Shown here: positions 24,023 through 32,946 of the stretch, in pieces
Position numbering within the stretch: the first letter of the stretch is position 1
Layout of the letters: each line of letters begins with the position of its first letter
Assembly (NCBI RefSeq): GCF_030815415.1
Contig: NZ_JAUSWW010000002.1
Location: 1-64,000, forward strand
Direction: 5' to 3'
DNA from: Streptomyces canus
Lineage (GTDB): Bacteria > Actinomycetota > Actinomycetes > Streptomycetales > Streptomycetaceae
DNA length: 64,000 nucleotides
Notes under the pieces: generated by a model
What the model was told of the DNA's origin: nothing
What the model saw: the letters and a program-made list of their open reading frames with translations, nothing else
The model's database searches: none
Position numbers and translations under genes: made by a program

Positions 24023-25122
24023 AGCACCGCTCCTTTCCGTGTCGAGGCTCCGTGCGGGGTGGTCATCACGTGAGCGCGGTGCTGCTGGCCCGTGAGCCAG
24101 TCGAGCCGGATTCGGTACTGGTCGGTGACGAGGGAGGCCTGCCAGTGGGCGTCGGCGACGGCCCCGGGGCTGTCGCCCCACACCGTCATGTAGGCGTCGA
24201 CGTCGACCAGGCTGTCGCCTTCCACCAGGGCGCCATGGGTGGTGTCGGCGGCCATTTCGTGGCGCGCGGACGTGATCCGGTCGGTGGTGAAGGCGCCCCC
24301 CGCGGCGTCCTGCCATCGCGCGGAGCGCCGGGACTGGGCAGCGGGCAGCGGCCGGTACAGCACCGCGAACGACCGCTCGTAGCCCCAGAAGGAGCCGGGG
24401 ACCTGCTTGCCCGGGGTGCCGATCAGGACGCTGGTCATCAGGTCTCCGTCGGTGACGTCGGGCCAGGACGTGATCCGGGCCGTGGCGGCGTACCGGTCGT
24501 CGTCCAGGCGCACCCAGCCGGGCCCGCGCTCCACAACGGTGGGGGCCGGGTCGGGGTCGGCGGGGGCGAGGTAGCCGAGCCGGCCGAACTCGCCCTCCAG
24601 GGTGTCGAGGATGCGGTCGGGCTGCCCGGCGAGGCCTTTGGGGACGTGCACGGAAATCGTCTGCGTGTGCACGGTGTGCTCGCCCACCTGGGCGTGGTGG
24701 GTGGTGTGTACCTGGATTCCGGCGCTGCGGGCCTGGCCTCCGGTGTGGGTCAGGGCGCGGGAGAGGGCAGCGTGCCAGGCCTCGCGTCGCTGCGGGTCCT
24801 GCATGGTGCCGTGGTCGGGGTAGAGGATCCACGTTGCGGTGGATCCGGGCTGCCCGGTCATCGAGGCGGGCGGGGTGCGTTCCCGCAGCCGCCGGTAGCC
24901 GACGGCGGCCCACCGGGCGAGGGAGCGCGGTCCGGGGGCGATGTTGAGCAGGGCGGCGGTCGCGGCGACCGCGCCGAACGCCCCGATCGGCGGCGGCGCG
25001 ACCACCGCGGACATGAGGACGGCACTGCCTCCCAGAACGTTCGCCTTGGTCAGCAGGGTTTCGGCGGGGCTCAGCCCGCGCTGGAGGCCGGGAATGCGGT
25101 AGCCGGGCGTCAGGGAGTACAT
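24019..25122 (-). CDS. SCO6880-like conjugation membrane protein
   Basis: 367 residues, ATG 25122. N-terminal pair of membrane helices (about 27-62: VLGGSAVLMSAVVAPPPIGA, GAVAATAALLNIA), then a cytoplasmic domain with TATWILYPDHGTM, QTISVHVPKGLAGQPDRILD and GSFWGYERSFAVLYRPLP, which resembles the N-terminal region of VirB4-type proteins and the SCO6880 family of actinobacterial type IV secretion clusters. Stop overlaps the VirB4-like start, so the two are probably made in equal amounts and act together. Confidence 0.65.
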   Translation of the reverse strand: MYSLTPGYRIPGLQRGLSPAETLLTKANVLGGSAVLMSAVVAPPPIGAFGAVAATAALLNIAPGPRSLARWAAVGYRRLRERTPPASMTGQPGSTATWILYPDHGTMQDPQRREAWHAALSRALTHTGGQARSAGIQVHTTHHAQVGEHTVHTQTISVHVPKGLAGQPDRILDTLEGEFGRLGYLAPADPDPAPTVVERGPGWVRLDDDRYAATARITSWPDVTDGDLMTSVLIGTPGKQVPGSFWGYERSFAVLYRPLPAAQSRRSARWQDAAGGAFTTDRITSARHEMAADTTHGALVEGDSLVDVDAYMTVWGDSPGAVADAHWQASLVTDQYRIRLDWLTGQQHRAHVMTTPHGASTRKGAVL

Positions 25123-25175
25123 GGGAGCCGCTCCTTATGCGGGTCGGTGGGGTGCGTGCCGGTTGTGGGGGTGCC

Positions 25176-25219
25176 ACGATCACGGGCGCCCGCCGGGGAT
25201 GGCGGACGCCCGTGATCGT
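25176..25219. terminator. Hairpin between VirB6-like and SCO6880-like genes
   Basis: 13-bp stem ACGATCACGGGCG/CGCCCGTGATCGT with an additional inner CCCGCC/GGCGG stem. Lies inside the operon, so it may partly reduce transcription of the distal ATPase genes. Confidence 0.6.
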
Positions 25220-25232
25220 GAGCGGCCGGGTG

Positions 25233-26462
25233 TTACGGAATGGCCGGCGGGGCCGCCGGGGGTGCGGGCGGCGAGGGTGCGGGCGGCGGGGTCGGCGATG
25301 GGGACGGCGGCGGCTGGCTGCGGTACGCGGCCCGTGCCTCCTGGCGCACCTGCCGGACGGGTTCGGTACGGGCCGCCCGGTCGGCTGCCTCGTTCCGGGC
25401 CTGTGCCACGGCCGACGCCGTGGTCAGGCGGCCGGTCCTGCCGGCCACCTTCACGCCGTAGGCGCCCATCAGCTGTGCACCGTCCTGGCGCAGGGCCCGT
25501 CGGGGGGTGTCGACCCTGCGGATCTGGCGGGGGGAGGTCTCCGTTTCGTAGTGGTCGGGGACTCCCGCGCGGATGGCGGCCCGCGCGAGGCCGTTGTCCG
25601 TGCGGCGTTCCATCCAGCCCCGCGCTCCGCGGGCCACCATGGGCCCGAAGTACGGGACACCGTGGAAGATCATGCGGAGCATGAGGACGTCGACGGCGAC
25701 CAGGAGGACGGCGTCGAGGACCAGGGAGCCCTGCACTACTGAGACGAACGGCGAGAGCAGCAGTAGCGCGAACGGCGCGAACATCAAGCCGAGGAGCCGC
25801 TGTGCCCACGCCTTGACCGCGCCCATTTCCCCGCCCCGCGCCATGGAGGCGAGCACGAGGGGGGCCATGCACACGAAGATGAGGATGCCGAGCTGGCGGG
25901 TCATGAAGACCAGGACGGCGATGCCCAGGGCGACGGCCAGCGCAGCCCACATGATGAGCTGCGCCGCGGGGTTACCGGCGTCGGGGCCGACGGTCATGTC
26001 CGCGCGGATGGCCCCGAACAGGGTCCCTTCGTTGGAGTTGAAGGCGACCCTGAATGCTTCGCTGATGGCCGTGTTCAGCAGCATCACGGCGCCGGGAATG
26101 GCCGCCATGCCGGCGACTGCTGCCAGTGTCCAGCCGGTCGAGGCTCCCATCTGCCGTAGCCGTGGCACGCCCTGCCATGCGGTCAGGGCGCATACGACCA
26201 CGACGCAGGTGAAGATGGCGATGGCTAAGTGCTGTCCCAGCCACATGAATCCCTGGTAGATGCCGTTGTCGGCAGTCGAGGGTGCCCAGGCGTCGCTGGG
26301 GGCGACCAGTTGCTTGAGCAGGTGCAGGAAGTGGTCGACGACGTCCTTGACGTAGTCGGACGCCCCGCCGGTGAGCCCGCCGCCGGTGTCGAATGGGGTT
26401 TCGCCGGTCTCGCAGTACTTCTTGCTGGGCCCGTACAGGCCGTCACACGGGTTGTCTGCCAT
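25233..26462 (-). CDS. VirB6/TrbL-like polytopic membrane protein
   Basis: 409 residues. Extracytoplasmic N-terminus with two Cys, an amphipathic VKDVVDHFLHLLKQL helix, then about six membrane helices (75-95, 111-130, 168-187, 189-207, 225-244, 247-265), followed by a cytoplasmic basic region and a Pro-rich tail (PPPSPSPTPPPAPSPPAPPA). Topology and position match TrbL/VirB6-type channel components of actinobacterial transfer clusters. The Pro-rich tail may contact partner proteins. Confidence 0.75.
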   Translation of the reverse strand: MADNPCDGLYGPSKKYCETGETPFDTGGGLTGGASDYVKDVVDHFLHLLKQLVAPSDAWAPSTADNGIYQGFMWLGQHLAIAIFTCVVVVCALTAWQGVPRLRQMGASTGWTLAAVAGMAAIPGAVMLLNTAISEAFRVAFNSNEGTLFGAIRADMTVGPDAGNPAAQLIMWAALAVALGIAVLVFMTRQLGILIFVCMAPLVLASMARGGEMGAVKAWAQRLLGLMFAPFALLLLSPFVSVVQGSLVLDAVLLVAVDVLMLRMIFHGVPYFGPMVARGARGWMERRTDNGLARAAIRAGVPDHYETETSPRQIRRVDTPRRALRQDGAQLMGAYGVKVAGRTGRLTTASAVAQARNEAADRAARTEPVRQVRQEARAAYRSQPPPSPSPTPPPAPSPPAPPAAPPAIP

Positions 26463-26468
26463 GGGTCA

Positions 26469-26744
26469 TCAGCCCTTGGCTTCGGTGACGGTCGAGAAGA
26501 GCGTGTTTCCGTACAGGGCGAGGACGACCGCGATGAACAGGGTGCCCACGGCCAAGCTGCCCTTGCGGAGTGCGCCCTTGGGGTCGTTGGACAGCTGGAG
26601 CAGCATGCGGACCGCGATGATGGCGATGACGGCGGCGATGCCCTTGGTGACCAGGCCGCTGCCGGTGAGGCCGATGGTGTCGAAGAAGTCCTTGAAGCCG
26701 GCGGACATGTCGACGGGCTTGGCGAGGGTGATTGCCTTGAACAT
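26469..26744 (-). CDS. Small conjugation membrane protein, pilin-like
   Basis: 91 residues, AAGGAG before ATG 26744. N-terminal amphipathic part (FKDFFDTIGL), first membrane helix GLVTKGIAAVIAIIAVRMLL (~32-51), short loop NDPKGALRKG, second helix LAVGTLFIAVVLALYG (~64-80). Size and two-helix layout fit VirB2/VirB3-type subunits. Tightly spaced: 2 bp after the hydrolase gene, 6 bp before the VirB6-like gene. Confidence 0.65.
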   Translation of the reverse strand: MFKAITLAKPVDMSAGFKDFFDTIGLTGSGLVTKGIAAVIAIIAVRMLLQLSNDPKGALRKGSLAVGTLFIAVVLALYGNTLFSTVTEAKG

Positions 26745-26746
26745 TC

Positions 26747-27778
26747 TCAGGTCTCCTTGCTCTGCGTGGAAATGGGTCGGGCGACGGAATACAGGTCGGA
26801 CATGACGTCCATGGGGTCGTACCGGACTTCCGCTCCGGGCCGGGGTGCGTCGATCATCCATCCGCCGCCGATATAGATACCGACGTGGTGAATCGATGTG
26901 GGACTTTTCCCGTAGAAGACGAGGTCTCCGGGGCGGATTTCGCCCGGCTTCAGCGGCTTGGATGCCGCGTATTGCTGTGCGGCTGTACGCGGCAGTGTGA
27001 TTCCGGCTTTCGCGTACGCGTAGAGGGTCAGTCCGGAGCAGTCGAATCCGGTGACGTTCGCTCCGGTGCGTCCCTTGGGTGAGCAGCAGATTCCCGTGCT
27101 GGGGCCGTTGGCGTTTCCGCCGCCCCAGGAATACGGGGTGCCGATCATTTTCTCTGCTGCCCGGATTGCGGTAGCGGCCTGTGAGCTGGTAGCCGATCGT
27201 CCGCCGGACGACGGGGTCGCGGCGAGTGCCCGGATCGACCGGACGTAGTTCTGTGTTTCCTTGTACGGCGGGATACCGCCGTACTTTTGCACAGCGCCGC
27301 TTCCTGCGTTGTAGGCGGCGAGCATGTTGCTTTGTCTGTCGCCGGGCACGTCCTTGACGTCTGCGGCGACGGTGCACAGGTACTGGGCTGCGGAGGGGAT
27401 GGCGTCCTCGGGGTCCCACACGTCGCGCTTTCCGTCTTTATTGGCGTCGATTCCGTGGGTTTCCCAGGTGGACGGCATGAATTGTGCGATGCCCTGAGCG
27501 CCGACCGGTGACGTGGCTTTTTCTCCAAAACCGGATTCCTGGTTCAGGAGCGCGGCGAGCAGGTTCGGTGTGACCTCTGGGCAGGTATTTCCAGCCTCTT
27601 CGATCAGCGCTTTGTATTTGGCGGGGACGCTCAGGCTGAGCGCCGCGCCGGCGGTCTGGGTCGGGGCGGCCTGGACGAGCGCGGCGACGATGACGAACGA
27701 CGTCGCTCCTACGCCGGCGATGACGCCGGTAGAGGCACGCAAGGGTGCTGACTCCTTCCTGAGAGACGAAACGATCAT
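26747..27778 (-). CDS. Lytic transglycosylase / NlpC-P60 cell-wall hydrolase
   Basis: 343 residues, bifunctional VirB1-like protein. N-terminal signal anchor (~18-37); SLT domain ~52-180 with catalytic Glu81 in NQESGFGE, GIAQFMPSTW and AYNAGSGAV; linker; NlpC/P60 domain ~204-340 with catalytic Cys247 in GFDCSGL and His298 in IHHVGIYIG. It would open peptidoglycan both at the glycan strand and the peptide so the transfer channel can cross the thick wall. ATG 27778 has only a weak GCGGAA ribosome site. An intact active-site set is present in both domains. Confidence 0.9.
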   Translation of the reverse strand: MIVSSLRKESAPLRASTGVIAGVGATSFVIVAALVQAAPTQTAGAALSLSVPAKYKALIEEAGNTCPEVTPNLLAALLNQESGFGEKATSPVGAQGIAQFMPSTWETHGIDANKDGKRDVWDPEDAIPSAAQYLCTVAADVKDVPGDRQSNMLAAYNAGSGAVQKYGGIPPYKETQNYVRSIRALAATPSSGGRSATSSQAATAIRAAEKMIGTPYSWGGGNANGPSTGICCSPKGRTGANVTGFDCSGLTLYAYAKAGITLPRTAAQQYAASKPLKPGEIRPGDLVFYGKSPTSIHHVGIYIGGGWMIDAPRPGAEVRYDPMDVMSDLYSVARPISTQSKET

Positions 27779-27815
27779 TTCCGCTGATCAGCGGTACAGC
27801 GGCAGGCCGCCGCGA

Positions 27816-27933
27816 GCCCGCCGGAAGCCCGCCGTGAGCCCGCCGTGAAGCGGGCGGCACGGCGGGTGAAACCGCCTGTACGGCGGACTGCCGGCGGGCC
27901 TGCGGCGGGTTGCTGGCGGGCTGTCCGGCGGGT
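27816..27933. promoter_or_regulatory. Array of CGGCGGG[T/C] octamers: candidate clt (TraB recognition) locus
   Basis: GCCCGCCG occurs at 27816, 27827 and 27838 (exact 11-bp steps). Its complement, CGGCGGG followed by T or C (TGGCGGGC once), occurs at 27860, 27892, 27903, 27914 and 27926 (11-12-bp steps). The last copy reaches the stop codon of the FtsK/TraB-type gene. Streptomyces TraB proteins recognise 8-bp repeats in a cis locus located downstream of traB, so position, unit length and phasing all fit; the octamer differs from the published ones. Confidence 0.6.
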
Positions 27934-29618
27934 CATGAACCGGACTTGGCGGCGGCGTGCAGATCGCTGATCCAGTAACCGCGTGTTCCCTTGTCGTCCT
28001 TGTCCGGCGTGACGCCAAGCTTGCGGGAGAGCTTTTTTCCGCGCTCCCCTGGATTGGCTTCTGTGATCCCGAGAGCAGGCGCGAGTTCGGCCGTGGGCAT
28101 AAACTCCAGCCCCTGGCTCTCCAGCAACTCGATCGCCTGCTTCAGCGGGGTGACCGGACCTTGCTCAAGCGTCTTCTGCTGCCGGGCGACCACATCGTCC
28201 ACAACTTCCCAGATGAAATCATCCGAGAAATTGAATCCGCGAATCAGTGTGGACTTTCCGTGAGCGAAAAGAACGGCCTGACCCTTGATCGTCGGATCGA
28301 GGAGCGGTGGACTGATCGGGGCAATCGTCTCGAAGTATGTGTCTCCGAGAGCGACCTTCGCAGTTCCCTCGGACGCCACGTACAGGCACACCCGGTAAAG
28401 GAACTGATCACGGACAATGACCGGGATTGCATTCTGTGCCGGGCGTTGTGTCAGCATGACCACAGAGATTCCCGACTCCAGACACTTGGAGACCAGCGAC
28501 CGGGCTTTATCTGCGATGCGTGCCGCGTCTTCCCTACCGGCGTTCGTCCCATCGTGTGCGAAGAAATCTGCTGCTTCGTCCACGATGAAGAACACCGGCT
28601 TGAACGTCGGCTCAGGCTGCCGGTTCCTGATCGCCTCCCGCTTCTTCTCGTATCGGGCCTCGCCCCGGGCGTTCAGCTCATCGACCATGCTTTCAAAGAC
28701 GGCCGGTGAGTCGGACGACTCGTAGCGGACGGCGACCTTTTCGAATCTGGTCAGCCCGCAGAATTTTCCGTCCAGCAAATACAGGTCGAAATCTCCGTAC
28801 GCAATGAGCAGACAGGTGATCAGACCGTTGACCAGGGTGGTCTTTCCCATCTGCGTCATTCCGCCGACCAGCAGCGATGCCCGGTCGAAGGTCTCCACGC
28901 CGTTGAGCCGCCCGATCACGTCGTGCCCGAGCGGGACTCCGGCGAACGTCTCGATCTCCTGCCGGGTCGGCGCGGGGAACGGCCTGGTGTGCGGCGGCTC
29001 GTCCAGCACCAGCAGCTGCGTGCGGCGGTCGTTGTCCCGGCTGCGCTCCATCGTGGTGTGCAGCCTGGTGACGCCGAACATCCCGGCGACGGGCCCCAGG
29101 CGCTTCTCGACGTCCCGGAACGTCTTGCCTTCCGGGACCAGGAAGTCGTATCGCGTGCCCTTGCCCGGTGCGGGTACCGGCGTGATGGTGACCTCATCGG
29201 CGCGGATGATCTCGTCCTTGCGGATGACTTCCGCCTTGGCGAGTGCCGCCGTGAGCTGCGGATGCGGCACGGCCACCAGCGCGGCGGCCTGGTCGCCGCC
29301 GATCACGGCCGTGGCCGGTGCCTCCTGCACTGCGGCCGTGGCCGGTGCGTCCTGCGCCGTGGCAGCCTTGGCGGCCGCCGCGGGCTGGTTCTCGCCCGCG
29401 AGCCATCGTCTGAAGCGCGCCCGGGCCTTCCAGGCGAGCCAGCCGAGACAGACCAGGACACCGACCACGAGCAGCACGGTCGCTGCCCAGGACAGTCCCA
29501 GTGCGTTCTTGATGGCGGCGAGGATGCCGAACACGATGACCAGGCCGCCGATCCCTCCGGCAGCCTGCCCATACAGGTCGTCGTCACTGACTCTGACCTG
29601 CTGTTTCTTATTCCCCAC
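27933..29618 (-). CDS. FtsK/SpoIIIE-type DNA translocase (TraB-like)
   Basis: 561 residues from GTG 29618, directly behind AAGGAGGGG; longer starts are unsupported. Two membrane helices (about 21-41 and 44-63), a linker, then the FtsK motor: Walker A GGMTQMGKTT (252-261), LLDGKF, Walker B VFFIVDEAAD (342-351), VVMLTQRP sensor. The last ~60 residues (ELAPALGITEANPGERGKKL, GVTPDKDDKGTRGYWIS) form a winged helix like the gamma/TRS-reading domain. In Streptomyces such a protein alone can move double-stranded plasmid DNA between hyphae. Here it lies within a larger type IV secretion-like cluster. Confidence 0.9.
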   Translation of the reverse strand: MGNKKQQVRVSDDDLYGQAAGGIGGLVIVFGILAAIKNALGLSWAATVLLVVGVLVCLGWLAWKARARFRRWLAGENQPAAAAKAATAQDAPATAAVQEAPATAVIGGDQAAALVAVPHPQLTAALAKAEVIRKDEIIRADEVTITPVPAPGKGTRYDFLVPEGKTFRDVEKRLGPVAGMFGVTRLHTTMERSRDNDRRTQLLVLDEPPHTRPFPAPTRQEIETFAGVPLGHDVIGRLNGVETFDRASLLVGGMTQMGKTTLVNGLITCLLIAYGDFDLYLLDGKFCGLTRFEKVAVRYESSDSPAVFESMVDELNARGEARYEKKREAIRNRQPEPTFKPVFFIVDEAADFFAHDGTNAGREDAARIADKARSLVSKCLESGISVVMLTQRPAQNAIPVIVRDQFLYRVCLYVASEGTAKVALGDTYFETIAPISPPLLDPTIKGQAVLFAHGKSTLIRGFNFSDDFIWEVVDDVVARQQKTLEQGPVTPLKQAIELLESQGLEFMPTAELAPALGITEANPGERGKKLSRKLGVTPDKDDKGTRGYWISDLHAAAKSGS

Positions 29619-29796
29619 ACCCCCTCCTTCTGTAGTTGTCCGGGCGCGAGCCGAGCTGCTGCGGACCGGTGTTTTCCTGCGATTTGTGGTGCTCGCCGGG
29701 TCTGCTCCCCGGGTCTGCGGACGCAAGGTCCGCTCGCCGGGTCACTCGCCGGGTCTGCACCGGTCGACTGCGTTTTGGCTTCCGGCAGTCGCAGCA

Positions 29797-29827
29797 AGGG
29801 CCAGCCCGCAGGGTGCGGGCTGGCCCT
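29797..29827. terminator. 13-bp hairpin
   Basis: AGGGCCAGCCCGC/GCGGGCTGGCCCT with a 5-nt loop, between the 29853 stop and the 29618 start. Confidence 0.7.
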
Positions 29828-29852
29828 CACTGGTGGTGCCGGACGGGGGTCT

Positions 29853-31835
29853 TCAGGCGTCCGCGTCCTCGGGTTCCTCTTCGCGGTCGCTCTCGTCGTC
29901 GGCTGTGTCGGCCTCCTCGCCCTGGTCGAGGCCCTCCTTCAGCAGCAGCGCGTTCCAGGCGCGGCGTACACGCTCCTCGCTGCCGATGAACCCGGCCTGG
30001 CGGAAGGATGCGCCGGCCTTGCGCTGGGACATCGGCGGGTCGTCGCGGTAGCGCAGGTGCCGCAGCACGACGTCCAGCTGTCCGTCGGTCAGCGGCTCGC
30101 CGTGCTGCGGGGTCGGCACGCCTGCGACGGCCGCGAGTTCGGCGAGTGCGACGGCGTCGCGCCCGGTGCGACGCTCACCGTCACGGTCACTCGCCAAATC
30201 GTCCTGACCTGCGTGACGACCACGGCCGTCCGTGCCGGAGGCGTCGCGCCCGGCGGGCAGGGCGGGGGCGGTGGGAGTCCACTGTCCGAGTTCCGGCAGC
30301 CGGATTGCCGCGACCGAGGCCGGCAGGACCTTCTCCGTGATCGTCTGCGCGGTGGCTTCGGCCTGCGTGTGCAGGTCCTCGGTCATAGCCTGCTGCTGTT
30401 CCAGCACCGACTTGCGGTACTCCGTCTCCGCTTCGGCTACCCGCCGCTCCAGCTCCGTTGCGAGCTTCAGCAGCTCGATCCGGTGCGCTGCCTCCGCCTC
30501 CATGGTCTCTAGCTGATCGGCTACCAGCTGACGCTTGTGCGCGATGGCCTGCTGAGTGTCGGCCGACACCTTCCGTCCGAGCGACGGCAGGGTGATCAAC
30601 CATGCGGTCTTGGTCGCGACGATGGCGATCGGCGTGAGAATCACGGCCAGTTCGAACTGGCCGGAGCCCCGCATGATCAGGTCGGCGGTGGGGATCGCAG
30701 CGTTGATGACCGTGAGCGCCAGACCGGCGATCTGTACGCGCAGGGCGCGGGACTTGTTGTTGCCGGAGAGAATCTCGGTTGCCTGGAAGACCACCCACAG
30801 GGCGTCCAGAGCGCCCACGGTCGGGACCGCCCATGCCCCGAAGCGGGGTTCGAGGATCTGGTAGCTGACGGCCATCGACAGGATGGCCACTCCCAGGGTG
30901 ACGATCCCCAGGACGCTGAGGACCATCCCGCGCGGGGAGGGTGCCTGTGGCCACGTCCACTCTCGCTTGCTCACGGTCTTTCTCCTTTGCTCGGTCAGCC
31001 CGGTGGCCGTGCCGGACAGGCGGCCGACCTTGGTGACGTGGGTGTCCTGCTGTGAGATGAGGCGGCGCACCCGCTCCGTGAGCGGCATGCAGGTGGACCA
31101 TTCGCTGTAGTAGCGACTGCCGTAGTCCTCGGCCAACGTGATGTGCCAGTCCGTGGCCTCGGGGTAGCCCGCCCTGGCGAGCGCGGCATGGTGTCCGAGG
31201 TCGGCGTACAGGTGCTTGTCGTGCACGCGGGCGATCTCCCATGCCCGGTCGTCGAACGCGCTGGCCGCGGCCAGGGCCCGTTCCTGTGCGTCGACCAGGC
31301 GGGAGAGCGCTGAGGGCCAGTCCGTGGCGGCCGCCGGAGTGCGCAGGTAGTCGTAAGCCGACTCCAGCGCCTTGTTCTCCCGCTCATAGGCCTGCCAGCG
31401 GGCGCCGGTGTCCTTGACGGTCTGCTGCAGGTCGGCGACATAGGCGGCGTCGCGCCACTGCTGCCGCGCCTGCTCGTACAGGTCGTCCAGGATGCCGCGG
31501 GCGGCCCTGCGTAACGCGCGCTCCGCTTTGTCGTCAGACCCGTAGGCGAGCTTCGGATCGGTGTGAGTGTCCGGGGTGGAGGGATCCGACTCGCGTCCCG
31601 TGAACGGGGCGAACTCGAACCGCAACGCGTACGTGCTGTGCTGAACCCTCTTCAGGTACGGCGGCAGGTACGGCCGGAGTCGTTCGAAGATCTCCGTCAT
31701 GCCCTCCGGGGTGATCTGGAATTTGCATCCGCCTGCCGTCGATGTCTCCGTCACGAGCGCAGGTGGCGGTGTCGGGTCGTGGTGGGGCAAGCCGTTGTCG
31801 TCCAGCGGCTTCCGCAGCGCGATGGTGCTCGCCAT
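29853..31835 (-). CDS. Membrane and coiled-coil protein of the transfer region (660 aa)
   Basis: ATG 31835 with AGGAGGG upstream. Residues ~1-300 are a long helical, charged region (RALRRAARGILDDLYEQARQ, WEIARVHDKHLYADLGHHAA). About four membrane helices follow (GMVLSVLGIVTLGVAILSMA, WAVPTVGALDALWVVFQAT, IAGLALTVINAAIP, LAVILTPIAIVATKTAWLI). A coiled coil comes next (ELERRVAEAETEYRKSVLEQ), then a linker and a small C-terminal winged-helix-like part (LDVVLRHLRYRDDPPMSQRK). The TM part recalls DUF2637/Spd-type plasmid-spread proteins, but I cannot assign it firmly. Probably a spread or scaffold component acting with the FtsK-like motor. Confidence 0.65.
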   Translation of the reverse strand: MASTIALRKPLDDNGLPHHDPTPPPALVTETSTAGGCKFQITPEGMTEIFERLRPYLPPYLKRVQHSTYALRFEFAPFTGRESDPSTPDTHTDPKLAYGSDDKAERALRRAARGILDDLYEQARQQWRDAAYVADLQQTVKDTGARWQAYERENKALESAYDYLRTPAAATDWPSALSRLVDAQERALAAASAFDDRAWEIARVHDKHLYADLGHHAALARAGYPEATDWHITLAEDYGSRYYSEWSTCMPLTERVRRLISQQDTHVTKVGRLSGTATGLTEQRRKTVSKREWTWPQAPSPRGMVLSVLGIVTLGVAILSMAVSYQILEPRFGAWAVPTVGALDALWVVFQATEILSGNNKSRALRVQIAGLALTVINAAIPTADLIMRGSGQFELAVILTPIAIVATKTAWLITLPSLGRKVSADTQQAIAHKRQLVADQLETMEAEAAHRIELLKLATELERRVAEAETEYRKSVLEQQQAMTEDLHTQAEATAQTITEKVLPASVAAIRLPELGQWTPTAPALPAGRDASGTDGRGRHAGQDDLASDRDGERRTGRDAVALAELAAVAGVPTPQHGEPLTDGQLDVVLRHLRYRDDPPMSQRKAGASFRQAGFIGSEERVRRAWNALLLKEGLDQGEEADTADDESDREEEPEDADA

Positions 31836-31933
31836 GTGTCCCTCCTCAGTGGTCGGCCGGACTGTCCGGCCGCCCGCCATCGCCCGCGCTGGCCGCCGTA
31901 GTGGCGGCAGGGGCGAGCGGTGACGGGCGGCCG

Positions 31934-32176
31934 TCAGGCCGTGGCCGTGAGGGGACGGTGCGGGGCGACGACCCGGCCGTCGGGCAGCAGCTCGCCCGTG
32001 TCGTCGAAGAGCAGGGCGCCGTTGCACAGCAGGCTCCATCCCTGCTCGGGGTGGGAGGCCACTACGCGGGCGGCCTCCCGGTCGGGACTGTCGGCCGTCG
32101 GGCACGGCGGGGTGTGCCGGCACAGGCTGCTGGGCTGAAGCCGGGACGGGGCGGTCGGCGGGGTGAGGGTTCGCAT
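31934..32176 (-). CDS. DUF5999 family protein
   Basis: 80 residues from ATG 32176 (GGAGG upstream; the ORF is open to 32239). Matches the family throughout: LCRHTPPCPTADSPDREAAR, VVASHPEQGWSLLCNGALLF, DDTGELLPDGRVVAPHRP. The C-x-H-x-x-x-C group may bind metal. Family members are frequent in streptomycete genomes and plasmids; function unknown. Confidence 0.8.
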   Translation of the reverse strand: MRTLTPPTAPSRLQPSSLCRHTPPCPTADSPDREAARVVASHPEQGWSLLCNGALLFDDTGELLPDGRVVAPHRPLTATA

Positions 32177-32323
32177 CAAAACCTCCGGGAGGTCGACGAT
32201 GGAGTTGAGGACGCGTGGCTGCGCGGCTCCCCTGGACACCGCCCGGACCAGCCCACGGGGGAGTGGGGCCGGGCCGGGCGGGTCAGGCAGCCGACAGAGG
32301 TGGCGGTGTCGACTGGCGGATCG

Positions 32324-32533
32324 TCAGCGCCGTTGCTGGCGCTGACGGTTGAGGTAGGCGTCCTGCAGCCGGGTGAAGGACTCAAACAGCCGCTGCCCGG
32401 TGGGGCAGCGGCTGGTGTCCGTGCAGTCGGCGCAGGTCGCGCGGTGTTCGCGGTGCGCGGTGTACGCGACCTGGTAGCGGTCGTACAGGTCCTCGGGCAC
32501 GGTCAGTACCCGAGGCTTCGGCAGGCGTCGCAC
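32324..32533 (-). CDS. Hypothetical Cys-containing protein (69 aa)
   Basis: GTG 32533 start, inside the 3' end of the previous small gene (31-bp overlap). VPEDLYDRYQVAYTAHREHR, then CADCTDTSRC, a helix LFESFTRLQDAYLNRQRQQR. The C-x2-C-x5-C pattern suggests metal binding. Part of a run of overlapping short genes (32905 to 32324). No family recognised. Confidence 0.55.
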   Translation of the reverse strand: MRRLPKPRVLTVPEDLYDRYQVAYTAHREHRATCADCTDTSRCPTGQRLFESFTRLQDAYLNRQRQQRR

Positions 32534-32658
32534 GTCCAGGCGGTGACCGGGCCTGCGGGCTGCCCCGGTGCGACGCCGAAGGTGCCGCCGCACTGGTCGC
32601 ACTGCAGGCCGCTCGCGCGGCACAGGTGGTGCGCTAACCGTGCGAGCCGGCGCCTCAC
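32503..32658 (-). CDS. Two-CxxC zinc-ribbon microprotein (51 aa)
   Basis: GTG 32658, overlapping the TGA of the upstream gene (GTGA) with GAGG before it. Basic N-terminus (RRRLARLAHHLCRASG), then CDQCGGTFGV, and CDACRSLGY at the stop: two CxxC knuckles spaced like a zinc ribbon. Composition and overlaps support it as real. Unknown role. Confidence 0.6.
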   Translation of the reverse strand: MRRRLARLAHHLCRASGLQCDQCGGTFGVAPGQPAGPVTAWTCDACRSLGY

Positions 32659-32905
32659 GGTGACACCTCGCCGGTCACGGCCCGGTACGTGCCGTCGGCG
32701 ACCGCGAGGACCATCGGCGCGTGCTCGCGGTAGAGCGCCTCGAGGAGCTCGCGGGCGGCGGTGTCGCCGGGGCGGGCGGCAGCAGCCGGCGGGTGCGGCC
32801 GGGGACCGGCCGGGGTGGGCCGGTCGGGGGCCGCTCGTGCGGAATGGGGCGCCGCGGTAAGAGAGGACGGGTGATGGCCACGGGCCCGTCAGCCATGATG
32901 GTCAT
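32655..32905 (-). pseudogene. Frameshifted ~84-residue gene
   Basis: ATG 32905 (GGGAA upstream) reads MTIMADGPVAITRPLLPRRP and continues well to PGRTRRLL; from there the coding signal moves to another frame (RPGDTAARELLEALYREHAP, VLAVADGTYRAVTGEVSP) ending at TGA 32655, exactly overlapping the next start. The break lies near 32760-32785 in a GC-rich run. In the annotated frame the product would end in meaningless Ser/Arg sequence. Either a real frameshift or a base-count error. Confidence 0.5.
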
Positions 32906-32946
32906 GTGGGTTCCCTTTCGCTGGAAGGGTTCGCCCGCGACACCAA

